Below are positions 16,059-24,016 of a stretch of 29,267 bases of DNA, piece by piece. A program made the position numbers and the translations under genes. The notes beneath the pieces were generated by a model that did no database searches, had not been told where the DNA came from, and saw only the letters and a program-made list of their open reading frames with translations. This DNA is from CAWUIH01 sp963922495. Its GTDB lineage: Bacteria > Pseudomonadota > Gammaproteobacteria > Coxiellales > Coxiellaceae. Location of the stretch: NCBI GenBank assembly GCA_963922495.1, contig CAWUIH010000018.1:1-29267 (forward strand), given 5' to 3'. Each line of letters opens with the position of its first letter. Position 1 is the first letter of the stretch.

Positions 16059-16880
16059 GTGATCACCGCCCTATCATCCTCTTATCAGCAGCAGCTGATA
16101 CAATCCCTTCAATGGCAGTCAAACTCGCCGATAAAATTATCTCGACTAAGGAACGTTATGGTCAGTTATTACGATTTTGCCGGAAACACCTATCACAATG
16201 GTCATATTATCGTGCTTGACGCTGTTGCAAAGGCAACCGAGTCAATCTTCAATTTACTGTATGAAAAAAAATTTCCTATTTCCAAAATTACTCCCATCAG
16301 CACATATGGTGGTAATGACAAACTATCCATGGCTGACAATAACACTTCAGCCTATAATTATCGCAAAATAACTGGTACAGACACTGCAGGTAAATTTTCC
16401 TTACATGCTTATGGCTTAGCTATTGACATCAATCCCATTCAAAATCCTTATATCAATCAAAAAGACAGACCACCGGTTATTTTACCGACCTCTGGTAAGA
16501 AATATACGCAACGTCAACCTCTCAAACGAGGTATGATTGATGAATTATCAAATGTATTTGTTGAACATGGGTTCACAATTTGGGGTGGCGCATGGCACGT
16601 TCCGTGCGATTATCAGCATTTTCAAACGTCTCGATTTCTTGCCAATCTGCTAGCAGGACTTAACTCAGAGGATGCAGCAATAATCTTTGCTCACTCAGTA
16701 AAAAATCAAAAATTATTTGCTACATTTGAGGAAGATGACGCCACTAATTTACTGAATAGCTATCATCAAAATCCTTTTAGGTTAATTACTGCGTTTGAAG
16801 AACTACTTCCCCTTGCCGCGGAAAAGTCCTCTAAAATATTTATTGCTATGCTCAAAGAAAAATTATCAAGATCAAAATAA
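16059..16880 (+). CDS. M15-family zinc peptidase (D,D- or L,D-carboxypeptidase-like)
   Basis: This predicted peptidoglycan-type peptidase carries the M15 zinc motifs: SLHAYGLAIDI with His116 and Asp123, and WHVPCDYQHF with Asp184 and His187. Known relatives include VanY-type D-Ala-D-Ala carboxypeptidases and phage-type L-alanyl-D-glutamate endopeptidases. The 273-aa product has no signal peptide or membrane segment, which is unusual for a cell-wall enzyme. The C-terminal 80 residues are helical and lie outside the catalytic core. The start is GTG at 16059 with AGGAG 6 nt upstream. It lies between the 86-aa gene and the AI-2E permease, which has its own promoter. Confidence 0.85.
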   Translation: MITALSSSYQQQLIQSLQWQSNSPIKLSRLRNVMVSYYDFAGNTYHNGHIIVLDAVAKATESIFNLLYEKKFPISKITPISTYGGNDKLSMADNNTSAYNYRKITGTDTAGKFSLHAYGLAIDINPIQNPYINQKDRPPVILPTSGKKYTQRQPLKRGMIDELSNVFVEHGFTIWGGAWHVPCDYQHFQTSRFLANLLAGLNSEDAAIIFAHSVKNQKLFATFEEDDATNLLNSYHQNPFRLITAFEELLPLAAEKSSKIFIAMLKEKLSRSK

Positions 16881-16887
16881 CTACTAA

Positions 16888-16896
16888 TGCTATAAT
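16888..16896 (+). promoter_or_regulatory. extended -10 promoter of the AI-2E permease
   Basis: TGCTATAAT is a perfect extended -10 (TG-n-TATAAT) 34 bp before the ATG at 16930 and just after the M15 stop. No -35 is apparent, which extended -10 promoters tolerate. Confidence 0.5.
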
Positions 16897-16929
16897 TTTT
16901 GTGAAATATCCTAATTGAGATCTCGCGAA

Positions 16930-17964
16930 ATGAACTCACGATATTACAGTTTTGCCATATCATTAATATTTACCATATTGTTGGTTTACATACTGCATAT
17001 TGGCAGAGAATTACTGTTACCATTGGTAATTGCCGCATTTCTCAACTTTATTATTGCTCGATTTGCCGCGCTAATCGAAAAGATCCATTTAGGGAATTTA
17101 AAAATACCTTACGAGATTGCAATATTTTCTGCCATTTTAATTTCAGGCGCATTACTGACTGGATTTTTTATGCTTCTAAGTGACTCGATATCTAAAATTA
17201 TATCACAAACAACCGCTTATCAAGAAAAACTAAAAGAATTATTTAGCTGGGTAAATCATATTTCAAACGGACATCTTAATCTGAATGCAGAGTTGACAAA
17301 ACTTAATTTTCAGAAAATATTTTCTTCTTTAGCGTTAATTGTTTCCGATATAGCAGCCAATGTATCACTCATCATTGTTTACCTGGTATTTATGATATTA
17401 GAAACTCGATCCTTTCGTATGAAAATAGAAGCTCTATGCAAAACAAGAGATCAATTAGTATATATCCAAAACATCATCAAACGGATATTCGATGACTTAG
17501 CGAACTATTTAAAAATCAAAACACTGATGAATTTGATTGCTGCTATATTAAGTTATTTTGTGTTGCTGGGATTTCATGTCAAATTTTCAGCTTTTTGGGG
17601 AGTGTTAATTTTTTTATTTCATTTTGTTCCCTATGTAGGTCCAATTTTAATTATCATTCTGATTTTAGTTGCCGTGTCTGTGCAAGTTACCAACTGGATA
17701 TTGTTCATTCTACTTTTACTATTATTAAGCTTCATAGCCGGCATCATTGGACAATTTATTGAACCGAAGTGGATGGGGAAACGCCTCAACTTAAGCCCAT
17801 TGATTATTTTATTATCAATCGCTTTTTGGGGCACACTCTGGGGAATTCTCGGCATGTTACTATGCGTACCTATTATGGTCACTCTCAACATTATTTTTTC
17901 TAAGTTTGAAAGCACACGCACCATTGCCATACTATTATCGAGCACTGGCAAGCTTAAAAGTTGA
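16930..17964 (+). CDS. AI-2E family transporter (PerM/TqsA-like inner-membrane protein)
   Basis: The 344-aa product is a polytopic membrane protein with about seven to eight hydrophobic segments. It has the family layout: an N-terminal pair (about residues 5-40), a helix near 65-85, a soluble amphipathic middle (about 90-130), then a cluster from about 145 onward. The late motifs PYVGPILIIILI and GQFIEPKWMGKRLNLSPLIILLSIAFWGTLWGILGMLLCVPI are highly characteristic. Family members are annotated as autoinducer-2 exporters or, in some bacteria, cation antiporters; the substrate here is unknown. ATG 16930 is preferred to the TTG at 16915. No strong ribosome site is visible for either. Confidence 0.9.
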   Translation: MNSRYYSFAISLIFTILLVYILHIGRELLLPLVIAAFLNFIIARFAALIEKIHLGNLKIPYEIAIFSAILISGALLTGFFMLLSDSISKIISQTTAYQEKLKELFSWVNHISNGHLNLNAELTKLNFQKIFSSLALIVSDIAANVSLIIVYLVFMILETRSFRMKIEALCKTRDQLVYIQNIIKRIFDDLANYLKIKTLMNLIAAILSYFVLLGFHVKFSAFWGVLIFLFHFVPYVGPILIIILILVAVSVQVTNWILFILLLLLLSFIAGIIGQFIEPKWMGKRLNLSPLIILLSIAFWGTLWGILGMLLCVPIMVTLNIIFSKFESTRTIAILLSSTGKLKS

Positions 17965-17977
17965 CATACCGTAGAAA

Positions 17978-18474
17978 TTATCCCAATTGATACCTTAGAA
18001 TAGGTATAACCCGATTTGAGCGTATCCTGGATAGCCTTTCACCAATATTGAATGCACCCATATGCTGAAAGAATGATTCAGCATGAGGATTGGAATGAAT
18101 TTTAACTGAATTCCAACCTCATTGGCGGAGTTGGTATAACACATGGTTCCATACAATACGAACCAGACCGTGACCTATAAATTCAGGCTCAATCTGCATA
18201 TATTCTAATTGGGGTTCATCTGTCTTAACATTCAACGCATAAAAACCCACTGGTTTGTCATTATATTTAGCGACATAAACCACTGAGAACTCGATAAAGG
18301 ATGTTTTAATATTTCCCTGCAATCGCGTAAAAATTCTTCATCGTAACCCCAGTATCCCTTTGAGCGCTATGTGATATTACTCAGTAATACAGCATCACAC
18401 TTTTCAGCAGTATAAATTATCACATCTGCGAAAGTTAATTTGATTTTTGAGGCCAATTGCGTGACTATTTCCAT
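17978..18474 (-). pseudogene. decayed GNAT N-acetyltransferase
   Basis: The whole gene can be traced but is broken at least three times. From ATG 18474, 35 codons run to an in-frame TAG at 18367-18369. After it, the same frame reads RSKGYWGYDEEFLRDCREILK, the typical GNAT N-terminal region. A frameshift near 18310-18330 then moves to the frame reading VGFYALNVKTDEPQLEYMQIEPEFIGHG (acetyl-CoA-binding core). A TGA at 18119-18121 interrupts this, and the same frame continues as SNPHAESFFQHMGAFNIGE and RVIPILRYQL to TAA at 17978. The start overlaps the O-methyltransferase stop as TGATG, so it was the coupled distal gene of that operon. Confidence 0.85.
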
Positions 18475-19136
18475 CACTTTTTCCTAGCTATGCTCATCCC
18501 ATCACCAATGGGAATTAAACTCATATCGATGCGCTTATCTCTGCAAAGCATTTGATTAAATTTCCGTATTGATTCGGTGCTTTTAGATGTATTCGTGTGA
18601 TCTATAACACGACCATGCCATAACACATTATCAATTGCAACTAAGCCCCCAGAACGTATCAGCTGCAAACACATTTCATAATACTCACCAATAGCGCCCT
18701 TATCAGCATCGATATACGCAAAATCAAACTTACCACTTTGTTCAGTTAATAAGTTATTTAAGGTATCTCTGGCCGCCCCTAATCTAAGTTCAATCTTTGT
18801 TGCAACATTGGCTTTTTCCCAATACTTGGTCGCAAGTTCTAATGGTTTTGGGTCAATTTCACAAGCAACTACTTTACCATTAAGCGGTAAAGCCATCGCT
18901 GCCGTTAACGCACTCACACCAGTAAATGTCCCGACATCCAAAGTGAATTGGGCATTCAGAATTTTAACTAGTAAATAAATTAATCGTGCTTGCTCAGGAG
19001 GCGTTTGCTTTTTATGGCTCTTAAATATATTTTGTGTGTCACGACGCAAATGTTGCATAACCTCTGGTTCTGTTGCCGATACATTTAGCAAATATTGATG
19101 TAGTTCGGGTGTTAAAAAAGTGGTATCTGTAGACAT
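18474..19136 (-). CDS. SAM-dependent O-methyltransferase (family 3, caffeoyl-CoA OMT-like)
   Basis: The 220-aa class I methyltransferase has motif I LDVGTFTGVS (66-75), the acidic SAM-ribose region ACEIDPKPLE (91-100), the metal-site YIDADK (141-146) and IDNVLWHG (168-175), as in bacterial cation-dependent O-methyltransferases. Substrate unknown. The ATG at 19136 lacks a ribosome site, but it lies inside the 3' end of a small upstream frame (19112-19252), so coupled initiation is plausible. The stop overlaps the start of the decayed acetyltransferase. pdxH lies upstream on the same strand. Confidence 0.9.
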   Translation of the reverse strand: MSTDTTFLTPELHQYLLNVSATEPEVMQHLRRDTQNIFKSHKKQTPPEQARLIYLLVKILNAQFTLDVGTFTGVSALTAAMALPLNGKVVACEIDPKPLELATKYWEKANVATKIELRLGAARDTLNNLLTEQSGKFDFAYIDADKGAIGEYYEMCLQLIRSGGLVAIDNVLWHGRVIDHTNTSKSTESIRKFNQMLCRDKRIDMSLIPIGDGMSIARKK

Positions 19137-19252
19137 GTAAATTGCACTGTATCTGTATTGAATGATGCACTATATGATGGAGAATTTTCAAACATCAACA
19201 TAAATGTTACCGCAAATCCTATGAACCAAAGTATGAAAAACTTTTTTTTCAT
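19112..19252 (-). CDS. possible 46-aa small membrane or secreted peptide
   Basis: ATG 19252 opens a 46-codon frame beginning MKKKFFILWFIGFAVTFML, which has a basic start and a hydrophobic core of about 17 residues like a signal peptide or single membrane helix. The remainder is short and polar, ending in LFCLQIPLF-like hydrophobic residues. AAGGGA lies 9-10 nt upstream. The frame follows pdxH by 25 bp and overlaps the start of the O-methyltransferase by 25 bp in another frame, a layout that would supply translational coupling to the site-less methyltransferase start. No homolog is recognised and it could be a non-conserved leader. Confidence 0.4.
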   Translation of the reverse strand: MKKKFFILWFIGFAVTFMLMFENSPSYSASFNTDTVQFTCLQIPLF

Positions 19253-19277
19253 TGCTATTAATCCCTTAAATAATCAA

Positions 19278-19868
19278 TCATGGAGCAAGTCGCAATATTT
19301 TCCATTGCTGATTTTCTTTAATGTAGCAAAATCTATCATGTAGTCGATGATCTTTACCCAACCAAAATTCAATTTTTGTGGGTTTAACCAAATACCCCCC
19401 CCAAAATTCTGGGCAACGGACCTCATCACTCATTTGCTGTCTGTATTTATTATAACGCTCTAATAGATAATTTCTGTCGGGAATGACTTGACTCTGTTCA
19501 GATACCCATGCAGCAATTTGGCTGCCACCATCTCTTGAGTCAAAGTATCTAATACTTTCTTCACGGCAGAGCTTTTCAACATCACCTTCAATACGAATTT
19601 GTCGATAGTAAACAGGCCAATAAAACGTCAGTGCTACACTAGGATTTACAGCGATATCTCGACCTTTATGGCTGTGATAATTAGTGTAAAACGTAAATCC
19701 CTTATTATCTACCTTTTTTAGTAATACAATGCGACAAGAAGGTTTATTTTGACTACCAATCGTTGCAAGACTCATTGCCATTGGATCATAATGGTCATGT
19801 CCTAATTCTTGCTCCAGCCAAAGTTTAAATTGTTCAATGGGATCAGCCAACAAATTACAATCAGACAT
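19278..19868 (-). CDS. pdxH: pyridoxamine/pyridoxine 5'-phosphate oxidase
   Basis: PdxH is an FMN enzyme that oxidises PNP or PMP to pyridoxal 5'-phosphate in the last step of B6 synthesis and in salvage. The 196-aa product (E. coli 218 aa, shorter at the N-terminus) has CRIVLLK (45-51), the FMN-binding TNYHSHKGRD region (62-71), RQIRIEG (89-95), WGGYLV (156-161), the catalytic RLHDR (175-179) and the conserved RLAP end. ATG 19868 is preceded by a GA-rich stretch rather than a clean ribosome site. An eight-G run in the coding strand (19396-19403) encodes the Gly-Gly of WGGY and is a possible slippage site. Confidence 0.95.
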   Translation of the reverse strand: MSDCNLLADPIEQFKLWLEQELGHDHYDPMAMSLATIGSQNKPSCRIVLLKKVDNKGFTFYTNYHSHKGRDIAVNPSVALTFYWPVYYRQIRIEGDVEKLCREESIRYFDSRDGGSQIAAWVSEQSQVIPDRNYLLERYNKYRQQMSDEVRCPEFWGGYLVKPTKIEFWLGKDHRLHDRFCYIKENQQWKILRLAP

Positions 19869-20010
19869 TACATAACACTCTCTCTAATGAATAAAGCAAT
19901 ATCATATCATTGAATCTAGGATACCATACAATACTATTGATAAGCTCTTCCACTCGTACTGTATAAGATGACGATTTTCATTACCGAAACGAGGAATTGA
20001 GATTTCATAC

Positions 20011-20016
20011 TATAAT
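20011..20016 (+). promoter_or_regulatory. -10 element of the bactofilin gene
   Basis: A TATAAT lies 44 bp before the bactofilin ATG. No clear -35 was found. Confidence 0.35.
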
Positions 20017-20059
20017 TTGAATGAGAACCAATCATTACCAAATCTAAGGAGGGAAAACC

Positions 20060-20635
20060 ATGTGGGGAGAAAAAAATGATCATAAATCACTGGATACTGA
20101 TGACAGCTCCAACCTAAATTCTAACGATACAAACCCCGATATCTTTAATACCAACGGTAAAATTGATATAAACAACACCAACGATTGTTATTCCTCTATC
20201 TCGGATAATGTTTCCACTATCGGTAAAAGTATTTGTTTTGATGGTGTGATTAAATCACAAGAAGATATTTTAATCTTAGGCAAAGTCAAAGGTGAAATTA
20301 TCTCAAAAAATAATAAAATTATTGTCGGTCCATCAGGCACAATACACGCAAACCTCGTGGCCTCAAATGTAAAAATTGAGGGCAAGTTGGTCGGTGATGT
20401 GTATGCTCACCAAGTAGCAGTACTCAAAGAAGGTAGTTGTGAGGGCAATATCAATTCACCTCGGATTAACATTGAAGATGGTGCGAAATTTAAAGGCAGC
20501 ATTGACATGGGAGTAAAATCAATCGAAGAAAAACTTGGAAATAAAAAAGAACAATCTACATCAACATTCGATAGAATACCAAAAGTAATATCTCCAATGT
20601 CAGTTGAAGGTGCTGAGGACAGTAGAACAAACTGA
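20060..20635 (+). CDS. bactofilin (polymer-forming cytoskeletal protein)
   Basis: Bactofilins polymerise without nucleotides into filaments that organise cell shape, stalks, or peptidoglycan and other membrane-associated machinery. The 191-aa product has the right-handed beta-helix core at about residues 45-150, with the family pattern STIGKSICFDGVIKSQEDILILGKVKGEI and repeated I-x-G-x-(hydrophobic)-x-G-D/N units. An Asn/Asp-rich disordered head and a Ser/Lys tail flank the core. No signal peptide or membrane helix is present. ATG 20060 is preceded by AAGGAGGG, an unusually strong ribosome site, suggesting abundant expression. A terminator follows at 20653-20681. Confidence 0.9.
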   Translation: MWGEKNDHKSLDTDDSSNLNSNDTNPDIFNTNGKIDINNTNDCYSSISDNVSTIGKSICFDGVIKSQEDILILGKVKGEIISKNNKIIVGPSGTIHANLVASNVKIEGKLVGDVYAHQVAVLKEGSCEGNINSPRINIEDGAKFKGSIDMGVKSIEEKLGNKKEQSTSTFDRIPKVISPMSVEGAEDSRTN

Positions 20636-20652
20636 TTTTACTAAAAATCGAT

Positions 20653-20681
20653 GCTGCTCCAGATGAGAGGAGCAGCTTTTT
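20653..20681 (+). terminator. rho-independent terminator after bactofilin
   Basis: GCTGCTCC (20653-20660) pairs with GGAGCAGC (20669-20676) over an 8-nt loop, followed directly by TTTTTAT. The next gene starts only 13 bp later. Confidence 0.8.
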
Positions 20682-20693
20682 ATCTGGCTTAAA

Positions 20694-21272
20694 ATGGATA
20701 CACCGCGACTCAATACCATAAAATTTAACTCGCGTTGTTTGCAAAAAATACAACCTTATTTGCAACATATACCACGTAGTTTCGTATTAGATTTGTCTTC
20801 ACCTTGCAATTCTCAAATCCAATTCTTGTCCAACGCGAACTGTAAATCAGACTTTCTGAGCCTAAATCGCAACCCGCAGCTTGAGTTTAACGATTTACCA
20901 CAAGATCAGAAATACAATGTTGTTTTTTGTTGGGATATATTAAATTTTTTTACCACTGATGATATAAGTGAGTTTTTAAACTACCTCAATGCATATACCA
21001 GCAAAGACGCTTTATTCTATTTCTTCATGCGTGATAAATCACAAATGCCTGCTACTCCCTGCGGCTTTAGGATCGTTAGTTCCCGAGAGTTAGAAGTATG
21101 GGATACCTCATATGAAACTACATCTTGCCCAAGACACCCCTTGCGCTCAATCAAAAAAGCAATGCCGGAATTTGCAAGTCAGAATGGTTCATTACTTCGA
21201 AATGGGCTTCAAGAACACATGTGGATCAAAAATCCGTCAAAAGGTTCCAAATTAGATCTATTGATTGGCTAG
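20694..21272 (+). CDS. hypothetical protein with degenerate methyltransferase-like fold
   Basis: The 192-aa product has segments reminiscent of class I SAM methyltransferases: a strand FVLDLSS where motif I would be, and YNVVFCWDILNFFTTDDISEFLNYL, which resembles the post-IV region. The glycine-rich SAM loop is absent (LDLSSPCNSQ), so catalysis is doubtful. No signal peptide is visible. ATG 20694 has no ribosome site and lies directly after the bactofilin terminator, so it may depend on read-through, a promoter within the bactofilin end, or leaderless translation. Not recognised as a named family. Confidence 0.7.
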   Translation: MDTPRLNTIKFNSRCLQKIQPYLQHIPRSFVLDLSSPCNSQIQFLSNANCKSDFLSLNRNPQLEFNDLPQDQKYNVVFCWDILNFFTTDDISEFLNYLNAYTSKDALFYFFMRDKSQMPATPCGFRIVSSRELEVWDTSYETTSCPRHPLRSIKKAMPEFASQNGSLLRNGLQEHMWIKNPSKGSKLDLLIG

Positions 21273-21527
21273 TTTTATTTTCAATCAATAAAAGACTGTT
21301 CAAAAAGCAGTATGGCCTAAGTTGTTTGAATCAAAGTGGCAAATTTCAGTGACATATTAGGCTTTCTGTATTTTCAGACTTGCTCACAACGCCAGCGTGA
21401 CATTTTCCAAGGTTTTTTATTATAACTCAGGATACTCCTTTCAGAACAGTTATATTATTAATATAGCAAGAGTTTCAAATTTGTGCCCGAATTCAAATAG
21501 GCTCGCACTAACAATTCATTTTTGACA

Positions 21528-22304
21528 TTATTCTCTTAAGCCTTTACCGCTTAAAATAATATAGTATGTTACTGAAAACAATAATAAAGTGAAAATAATC
21601 ATAACGACATAAGAAACCATGATATGGGAATGACTGATACCCAAAAAGCCGTATCTGAAATTTTCTACGATATATACGATTGGATTTACCAAGGATAGAT
21701 ATTGCCAAACTTTAGGTAACAAACTGATTGAATAGAATACACCTCCCAAATAAGTTAACGGTGTAAGCACAAATGTGGGTATGATAGATATTTGATCAAA
21801 GTTGCGCGCAAACAGTCCATTGATTACACCTGCCAATGAAAAAATACATGAGGATAGGATAGCTGCAATCACGATAGCACTCATAGAATAAATTTGAAGA
21901 TGCGTAAAGGCCATCGACAAAGCCGCAACAATCACCCCAACGACTAAACCTCGGCAAATTCCAGCAGTAATAAATCCTAATAACATTGTTAAATTGGACA
22001 TCGGTGATACCAGCATTTCCTCTATACTTCGCTGAAACTTTGAACTAAAAACCACCGATACTGCGCTAGAATAAGAACTAGTAATAATATTCATCATGAT
22101 CAAACCCGGGGCGATGAATTGGATATATGGATAGCCACCAAATGAGCCGATGCGATTACCAATCACATGACCAAAAATGAGGAAATAAAGTATTGAAGTA
22201 ATCGCAGGAGGTAATAGAGTCTGGCTCCAAATTCGCAAGGTACGCCTTGCTTCATTTTTGACGATGGTATGATAAGCGACAAATTGCTGTTTAAGATTCA
22301 TCAT
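21528..22304 (-). CDS. yadH: ABC-2 type transport system permease (YadH-like)
   Basis: The 258-aa inner-membrane permease has six predicted helices. It has the ABC-2 signature region FVLTPLTYLGGVFYSISLLPKVWQYLSLVNPIVYIVENFRYGFLG, and an N-terminal basic cytoplasmic segment (VKNEARRTLRIWSQTLLPP) before helix 1. Length and motifs match E. coli YadH (256 aa). It overlaps the ATPase gene by 14 bp, so the two form an exporter. The ATG at 22304 is immediately followed by a second ATG; either may be used. Substrate unknown. Confidence 0.92.
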   Translation of the reverse strand: MMNLKQQFVAYHTIVKNEARRTLRIWSQTLLPPAITSILYFLIFGHVIGNRIGSFGGYPYIQFIAPGLIMMNIITSSYSSAVSVVFSSKFQRSIEEMLVSPMSNLTMLLGFITAGICRGLVVGVIVAALSMAFTHLQIYSMSAIVIAAILSSCIFSLAGVINGLFARNFDQISIIPTFVLTPLTYLGGVFYSISLLPKVWQYLSLVNPIVYIVENFRYGFLGISHSHIMVSYVVMIIFTLLLFSVTYYIILSGKGLRE

Positions 22305-23220
22305 GATGTTCCGAGGTCAATTGAATAAACAATTCCTCAAGTCGATTGGATCGATTACGCATACTGGACACGATGATACCAAAACTATTGAGTTGTTTGA
22401 AGAGATCGGTAATATCTCTTTGGTCTGGTATTTCAACCTCTAAGGTTACCTGATTCACGAGTTTTACTTTGAATCCGTTGAGCAACGGCTCTTGGTCAAC
22501 GGGATTTTGCAAGTCGAGAATAAACACTTCTTTTCGTAACTTACGCAGCATACTCATCATGGTGGTATTCTCAATGATTTCCCCATGATCGATGATTGCA
22601 ATATTACGACACAGTTGCTCCGCCTCTTCAAGATAATGAGTAGTGAGGATTATCGTAGTACCTTGCTGATTAATTTCAGTCAAGAAATTCCACATAGAAC
22701 GACGTATTTCAATATCTACACCCGCTGTTGGCTCATCAAGAATAAGCACACGAGGATTATGAACCAATGCTCGTGCAATCATTAACCGACGCTTAAATCC
22801 CCCGGATAGAGTTCTCGCCGAAAGGTTGCGCTTGTCCCATAAACCAAGCTGTTTTAAGTACTTTTGAGCACGTGGATAAGCAATCTTATATGGCAAACCA
22901 TAGTAGCCTGCTTGAGTTAAGACAATATCGATAACCTTGTTGAATATACCGAAGTTAAATTCTTGAGGGACAATACCAACACAAGCTTTTGCAGCAGAAA
23001 AGTCTTGATCAATATCATGGCCGCAGATGTTCACTGTGCCACCAGTTTTTCTAACTAGTGAAGTGATGATACCTATAGTGGTTGATTTACCTGCTCCATT
23101 TGGCCCTAATAGCGCAAAAAAATCACTTTCTTCAACAGAAAAACTAACTCCTTTTAGCGCCTTAACACCGTTATTATATGTTTTTTCAAGATTTTTTATC
23201 TCTAACGCTGTGCTGTTCAC
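22291..23220 (-). CDS. yadG: ABC transporter ATP-binding protein (YadG-like)
   Basis: This nucleotide-binding subunit of the ABC-2 exporter has Walker A GPNGAGKST (residues 39-47), the Q-loop region VGIVPQEFNFG, the signature LSGGFKRRLMIARAL, Walker B VLILDEPTAGVD and the switch His in TTHYLEEAE. A C-terminal extension of about 80 residues follows, as in YadG (308 aa; here 309). The start is GTG at 23220 with only a weak GA-rich site upstream. It is the promoter-proximal gene of the pair, and the downstream overlap suggests translational coupling with the permease. Confidence 0.93.
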   Translation of the reverse strand: MNSTALEIKNLEKTYNNGVKALKGVSFSVEESDFFALLGPNGAGKSTTIGIITSLVRKTGGTVNICGHDIDQDFSAAKACVGIVPQEFNFGIFNKVIDIVLTQAGYYGLPYKIAYPRAQKYLKQLGLWDKRNLSARTLSGGFKRRLMIARALVHNPRVLILDEPTAGVDIEIRRSMWNFLTEINQQGTTIILTTHYLEEAEQLCRNIAIIDHGEIIENTTMMSMLRKLRKEVFILDLQNPVDQEPLLNGFKVKLVNQVTLEVEIPDQRDITDLFKQLNSFGIIVSSMRNRSNRLEELFIQLTSEHHDES

Positions 23221-23284
23221 AAAATTGTCTCTTACTAAATAGAATGCCAGTCTAAACGAAAGCCATCAAAGATAAAACATTTTG

Positions 23285-23668
23285 TTAAATATAGGCGTGC
23301 TGCTGACGCGGCTTAGCGATACGCACTACCATGGAACGTCCCTCAAATTCTTCACCATGTGCAGCTAATGCGTCCTGAGCTTGCTGTATAGTCTGGTAAG
23401 TCACAAATGCATAGCCTCTAGAGCGGCCCGTTTTGAAGTTTCTAACTATTTTTATGCTTTTAATTATTCCAAACCGGGAAAAATATTTTTGTAAATCAGA
23501 CTCTTTTAAAAAATAAGAAAGATTACCAACATAAATTTGTTCATTAGTATAAGAAGCGTGCTGACTATGCTGTCGCGGCTTAAAACGACTTAATATTGCT
23601 AGCGCAAGGATTAGTGAAGCAACTCCGAGGCACGCGAAAAGTGAAATGATAATAATGTTTGTGGTCAT
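23285..23668 (-). CDS. membrane-anchored RNA-binding protein with one RRM
   Basis: The 127-aa protein has an N-terminal hydrophobic helix (about residues 5-27, TNIIIISLFACLGVASLILAL) followed by Arg/Lys, so it is probably inner-membrane with the rest in the cytoplasm. A basic linker precedes a complete RNA recognition motif: RNP2 IYVGNL (45-50) and RNP1 RGYAFVTY (84-91), both canonical. Bacterial RRM proteins are usually short and soluble, so the anchor is unusual. AGGGAG lies just before the ATG at 23668. It follows no operon partner; the YadGH pair starts 64 bp downstream and may be co-transcribed. Confidence 0.88.
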   Translation of the reverse strand: MTTNIIIISLFACLGVASLILALAILSRFKPRQHSQHASYTNEQIYVGNLSYFLKESDLQKYFSRFGIIKSIKIVRNFKTGRSRGYAFVTYQTIQQAQDALAAHGEEFEGRSMVVRIAKPRQQHAYI

Positions 23669-23683
23669 GGCTCCCTACCGTTC

Positions 23684-23702
23684 TATTAATTGAAAATTAA
23701 TA
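23684..23702. promoter_or_regulatory. palindrome upstream of the RRM gene
   Basis: TATTAATT (23684-23691) and AATTAATA (23695-23702) are perfect inverted repeats with a GAA spacer, 16 bp upstream of the minus-strand RRM start codon. It may be an operator overlapping the promoter or leader. Confidence 0.35.
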
Positions 23703-24016
23703 AGAATTCCTACATCCAGAAATATTTTAAAAGACACTATCGTAATTGTAAAGAAACCATTGATAGGAACTCTTTGTTGTTTTATCTAAATCTACAGTTC
23801 GTTGTGATTCATAAGTGAATTTAACAATAACTTCAAAAATAATTGGGATTTTCAGATACTAGGGTTGTTATACAGATAATTATTGTGATATATATTTGAA
23901 CTGTCACATTCTTTGTTACATTGAATAAGAATTCGATACAACGGAGTTTCGATTTTTTTCAGTACCTTAATGAAAGATAGCGTAGTTTTATATGATTTAA
24001 AGGGGAGATCAAGCCG
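23703..24016. other. intergenic region upstream of the LbtU-like porin
   Basis: About 310 AT-rich bases lie between the divergent RRM and porin genes. A segment near 23874-23892 (GATAATTATTGTGATAT) weakly resembles one end of a Fur box but matches poorly at the other. A small inverted repeat ATTCA/TGAAT occurs near 23808. No gene or RNA was recognised. Confidence 0.4.

Noticed and set aside
18062..18084. 8-bp inverted repeat ATGCTGAA/TTCAGCAT
   Set aside because: It lies inside the decayed acetyltransferase in a stretch that still reads as its C-terminal coding sequence, so it is probably incidental.
19158..19343. Plus-strand frame of 61 codons between pdxH and the methyltransferase
   Set aside because: It is antisense to both pdxH and the small minus-strand frame and lacks a ribosome site.
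23874..23892. Possible Fur box before the LbtU-like porin
   Set aside because: Only about 11 of 19 positions match the consensus and one half site is essentially absent.
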